Source of the DNA: Arachidicoccus sp. BS20
GTDB taxonomy: Bacteria > Bacteroidota > Bacteroidia > Chitinophagales > Chitinophagaceae
NCBI RefSeq assembly: GCF_001659705.1
Contig: NZ_CP015971.1
Location: 1-64,000 of the forward strand
Direction: 5' to 3'
Length of the DNA stretch: 64,000 bases
The translations under genes were made by a program, and so were the position numbers. The notes beneath the pieces were generated by a model. The model was not told the origin of the DNA. It searched no databases and worked only from the letters and a program-made list of their open reading frames with translations. Shown here one piece after another: positions 9,719 through 17,679 of this stretch; positions within the stretch are counted from its first letter, which is position 1, and every line of letters begins with the position of its first letter.

Positions 9719-9726
9719 CAAAATTA
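9719..9726 (-). promoter_or_regulatory. Promoter of the LtaS-like gene
   Basis: Read on the minus strand, TAATTTTG matches TAnnTTTG. TTTA lies 20 bases upstream (9747-9750), one base off the -33 consensus. The start codon is about 22 bases downstream. Confidence 0.55.
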
Positions 9727-9753
9727 AATAATCTTTAATTCTGTATTAAATTT

Positions 9754-10350
9754 ATGTTTCTTCGTGCAATAGAAAATTTTGATAAAAATTTATTTCTCAA
9801 AATCAACACGCAATGGACAAACGGTTTTCTTGATGCCGTACTGCCTTGGTGGCGCAACCAGAATACATGGATTCCGCTGTATGTATTTCTTTTTGTTTTT
9901 ATGATTCTAAACGCTAAAAACAAAACGTGGCTGTGGCTGTTGTTTGCAATTATTACTATTACGCTCAGCGACCAGCTTAACAGCCATTTTTTAAAATATC
10001 TGTTTGACAGGCTTCGCCCTTGCAACGACCCTGTGATGCGTTATCTGGAAATATTGCGGATTGGTTCGCGCCCGCAAAGCCCAAGTTTTCCTTCTTCGCA
10101 CGCAGTAAACCATTTTGCAATGGGTGTTTATTTTTTTATCACAATGAAAAAATATGTCGGACGTTGGGGATGGTTGTTTATTTTTTGGGCGGCAAGTGTG
10201 AGCTACGCACAGGTGTATGTAGGTGTACATTATCCGGTAGATATTTTTGTGGGGGCGATTGTAGGGACTTGTGTAGGACTGTTTACTTCGTTTATCTATA
10301 TGAAATACTTTGAAGATAAAAACCTGCATTTCAAAAATAAACCTGCATAA
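9754..10350 (+). CDS. PAP2-family lipid phosphatase
   Basis: Membrane phosphatase of the PAP2 superfamily (undecaprenyl-pyrophosphate or phosphatidylglycerophosphate phosphatase type), 198 residues with several membrane helices. Catalytic motif 1 is K(x6)RP in KYLFDRLRP and motif 2 is PSSH. Motif 3 reads AQVYVGVHYPVD, keeping the nucleophilic His and the Asp but with Gln where the consensus SR(x5)H has Arg. Possibly it recycles a lipid carrier; the exact substrate cannot be told from sequence. Confidence 0.85.
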   Translation: MFLRAIENFDKNLFLKINTQWTNGFLDAVLPWWRNQNTWIPLYVFLFVFMILNAKNKTWLWLLFAIITITLSDQLNSHFLKYLFDRLRPCNDPVMRYLEILRIGSRPQSPSFPSSHAVNHFAMGVYFFITMKKYVGRWGWLFIFWAASVSYAQVYVGVHYPVDIFVGAIVGTCVGLFTSFIYMKYFEDKNLHFKNKPA

Positions 10351-10430
10351 TTGGGAAACCCGTTTTATCAAGAGAAAATCGGAGTGAGTAAGATTGTTTA
10401 AAGCACGTCCTGAAAATTGTTGCTATTCCC

Positions 10431-10438
10431 TACTTTTG
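10431..10438 (+). promoter_or_regulatory. bioF: -7 box immediately before bioF
   Basis: TACTTTTG ends eight bases before the ATG at 10447. Transcription would start within a few bases of the start codon, which excludes the longer frame beginning at 10417 and implies an almost leaderless mRNA. Confidence 0.5.
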
Positions 10439-10446
10439 TTCCCTCA

Positions 10447-11586
10447 ATGCAGACAGGAATAGACAAATATTTATCGCAACGTTTGGAAGAAAGAGCGCTT
10501 GCAGGAAATAAAAGGCAATTGTTTCTTGTGGAAAAAGGCATTGATTTTTTCTCCAATGATTATCTCGGCATCGCCACAAGAAATCTGAAAAACTTCACTG
10601 AAACGCAAACTGTCTCAGGTTCTACAGGCTCTCGCTTGTTGTCCGGTAATTCAAAAGATGCGATGGATTTGGAAAAATTTCTCGCAGATTTTCATCAAAC
10701 AGAAAGCGCTTTGTTGTTTAATTCAGGCTATGATGCGAATCTTGGTTTGATTGCTTCCGTTGCCAATCGTCATACGACTATTTTGTACGACGAGCTTTCT
10801 CACGCAAGTATTATCGACGGTATTCGGTTGAGTTTTTGTAAGCAAAGTTTTCGCTTTAAACACAATGACAGCAAGGATTTGGAAGAAAAATTAATAAAAT
10901 ATTCCAAAGAAAATTTACCTGTCATTGTTATTATAGAATCGGTTTATTCAATGGAAGGCGACATTAATCCTTTGGAAAAAATTGCTGCGCTTTGCGAAAA
11001 ATACAATGCGGCTTTAATTGTGGATGAAGCGCACGCGACGGGCGTTTTCGGCGATAAAGGCGAAGGCATTGTGCAACAATTTGGTTTGCAAAAAAATGTT
11101 TTTGCGCGCGTGCATACTTTCGGAAAAGCGCTGGGTTGCCATGGTGCGGTTGTCGTTGGCAGTAAAACATTGACGGATTATTTAACCAATTTTGCGCGCT
11201 CATTTATTTACACAACTGCATTACCGCCGCACGCGATTGAAGCGATTAAAAACAGTTATCAATTCATACAAAATCATTCCGAAGAAAGGGGAAAATTACA
11301 TTTCAACATTCAGTATTTTAATCAGCAAAAAAAAAATATCCGGAATTTTTATTGGAAAAAAAGTTCATCATCCATTCAAAGCCTCATCGTCGGAAACAAT
11401 GAATTGGCGAGGCTTTTAGCCAATCATTGTAAAGAAAAAAGAATCAATATATCTTCTATTTTAAGTCCGACTGTGGCGAAAGGAGAGGAGTGCATTCGTA
11501 TTTGCCTGCACAGTTTTAATACGAAAGAGGAAATTGATTTGTTGTTGAGAGAAATAAGTTTGATAATAATAAACCACATAGATTAA
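10447..11586 (+). CDS. bioF: 8-amino-7-oxononanoate synthase BioF
   Basis: PLP enzyme that condenses pimeloyl-thioester with L-alanine in biotin synthesis. It shows the alpha-oxoamine synthase pattern: SGSTGSRLLSGN, a DEAHATGVFG aspartate region, and the Schiff-base lysine in HTFGKALGCHG (Lys227). The start at 10447 gives 379 residues. It heads the operon bioF-bioD-bioA-ferritin-like. A related CoA ligase such as KBL is possible in this fold, but the following bioD and bioA settle the assignment. Confidence 0.93.
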   Translation: MQTGIDKYLSQRLEERALAGNKRQLFLVEKGIDFFSNDYLGIATRNLKNFTETQTVSGSTGSRLLSGNSKDAMDLEKFLADFHQTESALLFNSGYDANLGLIASVANRHTTILYDELSHASIIDGIRLSFCKQSFRFKHNDSKDLEEKLIKYSKENLPVIVIIESVYSMEGDINPLEKIAALCEKYNAALIVDEAHATGVFGDKGEGIVQQFGLQKNVFARVHTFGKALGCHGAVVVGSKTLTDYLTNFARSFIYTTALPPHAIEAIKNSYQFIQNHSEERGKLHFNIQYFNQQKKNIRNFYWKKSSSSIQSLIVGNNELARLLANHCKEKRINISSILSPTVAKGEECIRICLHSFNTKEEIDLLLREISLIIINHID

Positions 11587-11619
11587 AAACTATGTTTCTA
11601 TGTAGTTAAATAAAAAATT

Positions 11620-12246
11620 ATGTCTAAAAAAATAGCGATACTTGGCATTCATACCGATGCAGGAAAAACAGTTACTTCCGCAATCATGACCGAAGCGTTG
11701 AAAGCCGATTACTGGAAACCAGTGCAGGCGGGCGATTTGGAAAATAGCGACAGTATAAAAATCAAGCGATGGATTTCCAATGAGCAATCTGTCATTCACG
11801 ATGAAGCGATAAAATTGTTAATGCCGGCATCGCCGCACACGGCAGCCGCGCATGAAAACAGGAAGTATAATTTCAAAGAATTTCAAATTCCGCAAACAGA
11901 AAATTTATTATTAATAGAAACCGCAGGCGGCATTTATTCCCCGATGGATGATGAAAATACCATGCTCGATTTTGTGGAATATTTTGGTTGGGAAACTGTG
12001 TTGGTTTGCAGAAATTATTTGGGCAGCATCAATCATACTTTACTCTCTTTGGAAGCGCTGAAACACAGAAATATCAAGGTTTTGGCATTAATCGTCAATG
12101 GAAAAAGAAATGAAAGTTCGGAATCCTTTATTAAAAATTATTCGGGAGTTGAACACATTATTTATGTGAATGAATTGAATGAAATTAATCAGGAAACTAT
12201 TAAAAAAGAAGCTGAAGAATTTGTGAAGCAATGGAATGAATTATGA
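11620..12246 (+). CDS. bioD: Dethiobiotin synthetase BioD
   Basis: ATP-dependent carboxylase that closes the ureido ring of dethiobiotin from 7,8-diaminononanoate. The P-loop variant GIHTDAGKT (residues 9-17) corresponds to the family motif GTDTxxGKT. KPVQAG and ETAGGIYSP are the substrate and magnesium regions. 208 residues is normal. It follows bioF by 33 bases. Confidence 0.93.
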   Translation: MSKKIAILGIHTDAGKTVTSAIMTEALKADYWKPVQAGDLENSDSIKIKRWISNEQSVIHDEAIKLLMPASPHTAAAHENRKYNFKEFQIPQTENLLLIETAGGIYSPMDDENTMLDFVEYFGWETVLVCRNYLGSINHTLLSLEALKHRNIKVLALIVNGKRNESSESFIKNYSGVEHIIYVNELNEINQETIKKEAEEFVKQWNEL

Positions 12247-12249
12247 ATG

Positions 12250-12349
12250 AGATTTCTCCCTTCGGTCGAATTGAAAATCGGCGAAGCCAAATGACGGTGC
12301 ATACGCATTCATCAACTAATTCGTGTAATTCGATAAAATCCGTGTAATA
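12250..12349. repeat. Intergenic repeat D1 between bioD and bioA
   Basis: The gap holds a segment (about 12250-12300, core AATTGAAAATCGGCGAAGCC) similar to the element after der. It is followed by a direct-repeat stretch with CGTGTAAT at 12322-12329 and again near 12342-12349. Both look like dispersed intergenic elements rather than operon signals. Confidence 0.45.
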
Positions 12350-12353
12350 AAAT

Positions 12354-13646
12354 ATGAATCAAAAAACTTTAACGCAACGCGACAAAAACATCATCTGGCA
12401 TCCGTACACGCAAATGAAACGTTGGTCGGAAGCGATTGGTATTGTGAAAGCCAAAGATGCAATTTTATATGCCGAAGACGGCAAGCAATATATCGATGCC
12501 GGTTCGTCGTGGTGGGTAACGCTGCACGGACATTCAAATACGCATATTGCGAAGCGGATTTCCGAGCAACTGACCACGATGGAACACTGTATTTTCGCAG
12601 GTTTCACGCATGAGCCTGCGGTGGAATTAGCGGAAAGATTATTGCCTATTTTGCCCGGCGATATGGCTCGGATTTTTTATTCCGATAATGGTTCGACTGC
12701 GGTTGAAGTTGCTTTGAAAATGGCGCATCAATATCATCAGAATAAAAATGAAAAACAGAAAACAAAAATCGTTGCGATTGAAGGCGCGTATCACGGCGAT
12801 ACATTCGGCGCAATGTCGGTAAGCGCGAGAAGTTTGTTTACGGAACAGTTTAATGCCATGTTATTTGATGTTTCGTTTATTCCGTTTCCTTCAAAAGCTA
12901 ATGAAGGCAAGGCTTTGGGCGAATTGGAAAATATTTTGAAACAAGGAAATGTTTCTTCCTTCATCGTAGAACCATTGGTGCAAGGCTCCGGCGGCATGAG
13001 AATGTATTCGCCTGAAACATTGGAAAAATTATTCTTGCTATGCAAAAAATATGATTGCCTTGTGATTGCCGATGAAGTGATGACAGGCTTTGGAAGAACA
13101 GGGACTTTGTTTGCCTGTAATCAATTGAAAGATGCAAAGCCCGATATTGTTTGCCTCTCGAAAGGCTTGACGGGCGGCACTTTGCCGATGGGCATCACGG
13201 CTTGCACGGCAGAAATTTTCGATGCATTTTTAAGTGATGATGCGCACAAAACTTTGTATCACGGACATTCGTTTACGGCAAATCCAATTGGCTGCGCGGC
13301 TGCCTTGGCAAGCCTTGAATTGCTTTTGTCGGATGATTGTCAAAAGAATATTCAGCGCATTGTTGCAAAACATTGCGAAGCAAAACAACAATTATCTTCG
13401 CACCCGAAAGCGAAAGATGTGCGGCAAACAGGAACAATTCTCGCGGTGGAAATTGATACGGGCGAAACGGATTATTTGAATAACAAGCGCGATTTTATTT
13501 ATCAATATTTTTTAAATAAAGGTTTGTTGATGCGTCCGTTGGGAAATATTATTTATCTGTTGCCGCCGTATTGCATCAGCGATGAACAGTTGGATTACGC
13601 ATATCAAAGCATGGAAGAATTGCTTGAAATATTCAACACTCAATAA
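12354..13646 (+). CDS. bioA: DAPA aminotransferase BioA
   Basis: Adenosylmethionine-8-amino-7-oxononanoate aminotransferase, converting KAPA to 7,8-diaminopelargonate. This is a class III PLP fold of 430 residues with WHPYTQMKRW at the N-terminus, the DEVMTGFGRTG aspartate motif and Schiff-base Lys270 in CLSKGLTGG. The start at 12354 gives the standard N-terminus. Confidence 0.95.
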   Translation: MNQKTLTQRDKNIIWHPYTQMKRWSEAIGIVKAKDAILYAEDGKQYIDAGSSWWVTLHGHSNTHIAKRISEQLTTMEHCIFAGFTHEPAVELAERLLPILPGDMARIFYSDNGSTAVEVALKMAHQYHQNKNEKQKTKIVAIEGAYHGDTFGAMSVSARSLFTEQFNAMLFDVSFIPFPSKANEGKALGELENILKQGNVSSFIVEPLVQGSGGMRMYSPETLEKLFLLCKKYDCLVIADEVMTGFGRTGTLFACNQLKDAKPDIVCLSKGLTGGTLPMGITACTAEIFDAFLSDDAHKTLYHGHSFTANPIGCAAALASLELLLSDDCQKNIQRIVAKHCEAKQQLSSHPKAKDVRQTGTILAVEIDTGETDYLNNKRDFIYQYFLNKGLLMRPLGNIIYLLPPYCISDEQLDYAYQSMEELLEIFNTQ

Positions 13647-13698
13647 ACAATATTCAATTAACAGACAACGAAAAACCGATAACAGAAAACAATTAGAA

Positions 13699-14307
13699 AT
13701 GAATTTATTTGAAACTACTTTAGAAAAAATTGTTGAGAACGATGCACTTCATGCAAAATTGCTGAACACTTTATCATTAATGGAAAATGTAGGAGCAAGA
13801 AAAATATCGAAATATGAACATCCTGTTCATGTGAGCCTGACAGTGCTGAAACACGCGGCAGAAGAGGCTCGCCACGCTTTTTACTTGAAAAAGCAAATCG
13901 GGAAATTGGATGAAAATCTTTGTCCCGATTATAGCGCTGAATATTTGCTTGCGCCGATTCAAAGCCATCAATATTTGCATCAGTTGGATGCGAAAGTTTG
14001 TCGTTATTTATATGGTCGCGGATTAACGGGACGCGCAATGCAGGATGCAGCGTACATTTTGGTAACGTATGCCATTGAAGTACGCGCCGATGATTTGTAT
14101 GATATTTACCAACGGGTATTAACCAAACACAATTCCAAAGTGAATGTAAAATCAATCATTCTGGAAGAAGCGGGTCATTTGGAAGAAATGACTCGAATGC
14201 TGAATGAGTTTGATGCGAATTGGAAACCGATTGCCGATGATGTTTGTAAGATTGAAGATGAATTGCATCAGCAATGGATTAAAGGGTTGGTGGAAGAAGT
14301 AGCTTAA
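13699..14307 (+). CDS. Ferritin-like di-iron protein in the biotin operon
   Basis: Unassigned 202-residue helical protein. It carries the full di-iron carboxylate pattern E29 ... E56xxH59 ... E127 ... E157xxH160, as in ferritin-like oxygenases and oxidases. The ATG at 13699 is preferred; an in-frame start at 13582 would overlap bioA by 65 bases and adds no family-like sequence. It follows bioA by 52 bases on the same strand, so it is probably cotranscribed. The role is unknown. The context suggests an oxidation step or protection linked to biotin synthesis, but general iron storage or a stress role is equally possible. Confidence 0.6.
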   Translation: MNLFETTLEKIVENDALHAKLLNTLSLMENVGARKISKYEHPVHVSLTVLKHAAEEARHAFYLKKQIGKLDENLCPDYSAEYLLAPIQSHQYLHQLDAKVCRYLYGRGLTGRAMQDAAYILVTYAIEVRADDLYDIYQRVLTKHNSKVNVKSIILEEAGHLEEMTRMLNEFDANWKPIADDVCKIEDELHQQWIKGLVEEVA

Positions 14308-14423
14308 TATTTTTTCAAACGGTTTGCTTTTCAAGTCGTTTATATTTTTTTGTTTTTCAATTTTAATCATTCAATTAATCCATATATTAAAATTCTCCGA
14401 GCCTTTTCCGTATTTTTACTTTT

Positions 14424-16031
14424 ATGGAAAATGTTGCCATTATTGTTATGTTGTTATTCGGCATTGCCTTTTTGGGCGTGCTGAGTCATAAATATAAATT
14501 TCCGTTTCCAATTGTTTTGGTATTGTGCGGTATTGTTATCAGCCTGATTCCCGATTTACCTGTGATTACGCTTGCGCCGGATGTGGTGTTTGTGGTGTTT
14601 CTGCCGCCATTATTGTATTTCGCGGCTTGGCGTACAAGCTGGCACGATTTCCGTGCAGCTATCAAGCCCATCACTTACGCTGCGGTGGGATTGGTTTTAT
14701 TTACCACAATTATTGTTGCAGTTGTAGCGCATTGGCTTATTCCGAATATGAGTTGGGCTTTGGCGTTTTTATTAGGTGCAATTGTGGCACCGCCCGATGC
14801 GATTGCTGCGACTGCCGTTACCAAAAATCTTGGACTTAGCCGGGGATTACTTACATTGATTGAAGGCGAAAGCCTCGTAAATGATGCAAGCGCGCTGATT
14901 GCTTATCGTTATGCCTGGGCTGCGGTTATTGCCGGAAATTTCATTTGGTGGCAGGCGGGATTAAATTTTTTGTTGGTGGCAGGTGTAGGTATTGTCATCG
15001 GTTTGGCGATTGGTTTTGTGATGAAATTTATCCATCAAAAATTTATTACCGACCCGGTAATTGAAGTGTCGCTTACTTTTCTCACACCCTATGCTTCCTA
15101 TTTATTGGCGGAACATTTTCATGTGTCCGGCGTATTGGCGGTGGTGGCGACCGGCTTGTTTTTATCGTTCAATTCGGGGCAGGTGCTTACACATCAAAGC
15201 CGCTTGATGGCAGATTCCATGTGGGATATCGTGATGTTTATTTTAAACGGATTGATTTTTGTACTGATTGGCTTACAATTGCGCAGCGTAATGGACGGCA
15301 TTAAGGATTATCCTGCCCGTGAATTGATTTTATACGGATTGGGGATTAGTTTGATTGTAATCATCGTGCGTTTTGTATGGATTATTCCGCCGATGATTAA
15401 AAATTCTTTAATGGGCAGAAAAGGCAACGGACTGAACACAACGAAGAAAGAGAATACGCAAAATCTTATCATATTCGGCTGGGCGGGAATGCGCGGCGTA
15501 GTGTCGATGGCGGCGGCAATGGCATTGCCAATGATAGTATCGGAGCAGGAAGCCTTTCATCAGCGAAGCCTGATTATTTACCTCACGTTTTGTGTGATTC
15601 TGACAACATTGGTTTTGCTTGGATTAACCTTGCCCGGATTAATTCGGTTGCTCAAAGTAGAACCATATTCAATCGTAATGGAAGAATACGATGTGCGTAC
15701 AAAAGTAGTAAGCGAGGCTATCAATTATATCGAAGAAAATTTATCGCTGATGCCGGATGAATTGTTGCACAATATTAAAAGCAAATACGAAGTAAAATAT
15801 AATCGTTTGCAAAAGACAGAACTACCGGCAAACTATTTCGGGAAAGGCAAGACACTTGCAACGGCGGTATTTAATCAATATTCGCAGTTGCAAATAGAAT
15901 TGCTGAATATTGAAAGAAATAAAGTTCAGCAAATGCACAGAACAGGCGAGGCAAGCGACGAAATATTGCGCAAAATTGAACGAGAACTGGATTTGGAAGA
16001 AATGCGCCTGAGAATGGAAATGTATTCATAA
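14424..16031 (+). CDS. Na+/H+ antiporter, CPA1 (NhaP/NHE) family
   Basis: Inner-membrane cation:proton exchanger of 535 residues. About twelve helices fill residues 1-420, followed by a 110-residue cytoplasmic helical tail. Signature stretches are APPDAIAATAV and EGESLVNDASALIAYRYAW, which hold the transport Asp residues, and GMRGVVSMAAAMALP. It likely controls cytoplasmic pH and Na+. It stands as a single gene. Confidence 0.92.
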   Translation: MENVAIIVMLLFGIAFLGVLSHKYKFPFPIVLVLCGIVISLIPDLPVITLAPDVVFVVFLPPLLYFAAWRTSWHDFRAAIKPITYAAVGLVLFTTIIVAVVAHWLIPNMSWALAFLLGAIVAPPDAIAATAVTKNLGLSRGLLTLIEGESLVNDASALIAYRYAWAAVIAGNFIWWQAGLNFLLVAGVGIVIGLAIGFVMKFIHQKFITDPVIEVSLTFLTPYASYLLAEHFHVSGVLAVVATGLFLSFNSGQVLTHQSRLMADSMWDIVMFILNGLIFVLIGLQLRSVMDGIKDYPARELILYGLGISLIVIIVRFVWIIPPMIKNSLMGRKGNGLNTTKKENTQNLIIFGWAGMRGVVSMAAAMALPMIVSEQEAFHQRSLIIYLTFCVILTTLVLLGLTLPGLIRLLKVEPYSIVMEEYDVRTKVVSEAINYIEENLSLMPDELLHNIKSKYEVKYNRLQKTELPANYFGKGKTLATAVFNQYSQLQIELLNIERNKVQQMHRTGEASDEILRKIERELDLEEMRLRMEMYS

Positions 16032-16149
16032 TGAATAAGCATACATATTATTTTTTGTCTTAAAAGAATGTCGGAAAAAAGAAATGATAAAAAGTTAGTT
16101 TTATAGGAATTAACTGTAATTTTCCACCCATAACCTTTGTATAAAATTC

Positions 16150-17679
16150 ATGCGCCAGCCTATTTTTCTTTTTATTTGTTTTATGTTCTTTGCAGGAGTT
16201 TCTTTTGCACAGGAAACCGACGTTGTGCTTTCTCCATACAACAAATGGAATGAAGCAGCATATTATCGTGACAACAGTTTACAGCATACTGCATTTCATT
16301 ATCATTTGTATATAGATACAAGCGTACAGCGTAGTGAGGGAAGTGTTTGGAAACGAAAAATATTCAATGAGCATTTACTCACTTTTGGGCAGGATGAGTT
16401 TCATTTATTTGTAGATTTTCTGCCCGATTTCCAAATTGGAACAAGCAGTGGAAGAAAAGGTTCTAACAGGTTTTGGAACAACACGCGCGGATTCAGAATC
16501 TCGGGAAACGTAGGAAAGAAAATTTATTTTGAATCGGAAGACTATGAAATACAGGAATCTTTGCCGGGCTATGTAGATAGCTCTGCGCGTAAATTGACGG
16601 TTGTGCCGCGCCTTGGTAATCATCATAAGATAACCGATAATGGCGTATATGACCTTAACTATGCTTCGGCGCGCCTGGTGTATATGCCAACGAATGCTGT
16701 ACAGTTTGAATTGGGCTATGGTAAAAATTTTATCGGCGACGGGTATCGTTCCATGCTGCTTTCCGATTGGTCGTTTAATTATCCATACCTGCGTGCTACG
16801 CTGCAAACCAAAGCTATTGAGTATTCAGTAATGTGGAGCCAATATGTAAATCCCGGTAATGCCATTAGTACAAATGATATAAGTTATCCAAGAAAATGGG
16901 GACAAACTTTTTATATTGACTGGCATTTTGCAAAACACGGAAATGTTGGTCTGATGGAATCCATTGTTTGGCCCGACCAGACGGCTGACGGAGAAAAAGA
17001 TATTGCAGCTACTATGTTTAGCCCCGTCATTTTTTTACACGGTACGCATTCGCCATCGGGAATAGAAAATTATACTTTGACGGGCTTGAATGCGAAGTAT
17101 GAAATTTTGCCTCAGACATTTCTTTACGGGCAACTTGCCTACAGTAATTTTCTGCGCAGTAACTGGAAGCAGAAATATGCATTCCAGTTAGGTTTGAGAA
17201 GCGCCGATATATTTCAAGTGAAAGGATTAAGTTTCATTGGCGAATTTGACAGGGCAAAACCATATATGTATGCAGGCAATGCTGAAGGAATTGATTATTC
17301 GCATTACAATCAGACATTGGCAGACCCTTTCGGAAATAATTTTAAGGAAGCCGTAGCGGTGGTAAATTACCGGATAAAAAAATGGACATTCAGAGGCGAA
17401 GCCTTGTATTCATCTTATTTCCGGAATTCTGCAATAACGCCGGCGTATCTGAATGCCGGGGGCAGCATATTTGGAGCATTGCCGGGTACACCGGGAATAA
17501 AAACAAAACTGCATTATGGCGATTTGCGTGCGGGTTACCTGCTCAATCCAAAAATAAATTTACGAATTGAAGGTGGCATTACGGTTAGAAAATCGTCTGA
17601 CGTAAATGGTAGTTTTAAAGATAATATTTTCGTACTTGGATTAAGAAGTTCGTTCCGCGACCTGATTGAAGATTTTTAA
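16150..17679 (+). CDS. Outer-membrane beta-barrel protein, paralogue 1
   Basis: A 509-residue exported protein; residues 1-20 are a signal peptide ending SFAQE. The body is rich in alternating aromatic strands and ends in a C-terminal barrel-type strand (FRDLIEDF). The segment GYGKNFIGDGYRSMLLSDW is shared with the next gene and recalls Wzi-like capsule assembly and RemB-like gliding proteins of Bacteroidota; I cannot decide between them. It is directly followed by its paralogue with no gap, so the two form an operon. A loose -7 element lies at 16131-16139. Confidence 0.6.
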   Translation: MRQPIFLFICFMFFAGVSFAQETDVVLSPYNKWNEAAYYRDNSLQHTAFHYHLYIDTSVQRSEGSVWKRKIFNEHLLTFGQDEFHLFVDFLPDFQIGTSSGRKGSNRFWNNTRGFRISGNVGKKIYFESEDYEIQESLPGYVDSSARKLTVVPRLGNHHKITDNGVYDLNYASARLVYMPTNAVQFELGYGKNFIGDGYRSMLLSDWSFNYPYLRATLQTKAIEYSVMWSQYVNPGNAISTNDISYPRKWGQTFYIDWHFAKHGNVGLMESIVWPDQTADGEKDIAATMFSPVIFLHGTHSPSGIENYTLTGLNAKYEILPQTFLYGQLAYSNFLRSNWKQKYAFQLGLRSADIFQVKGLSFIGEFDRAKPYMYAGNAEGIDYSHYNQTLADPFGNNFKEAVAVVNYRIKKWTFRGEALYSSYFRNSAITPAYLNAGGSIFGALPGTPGIKTKLHYGDLRAGYLLNPKINLRIEGGITVRKSSDVNGSFKDNIFVLGLRSSFRDLIEDF

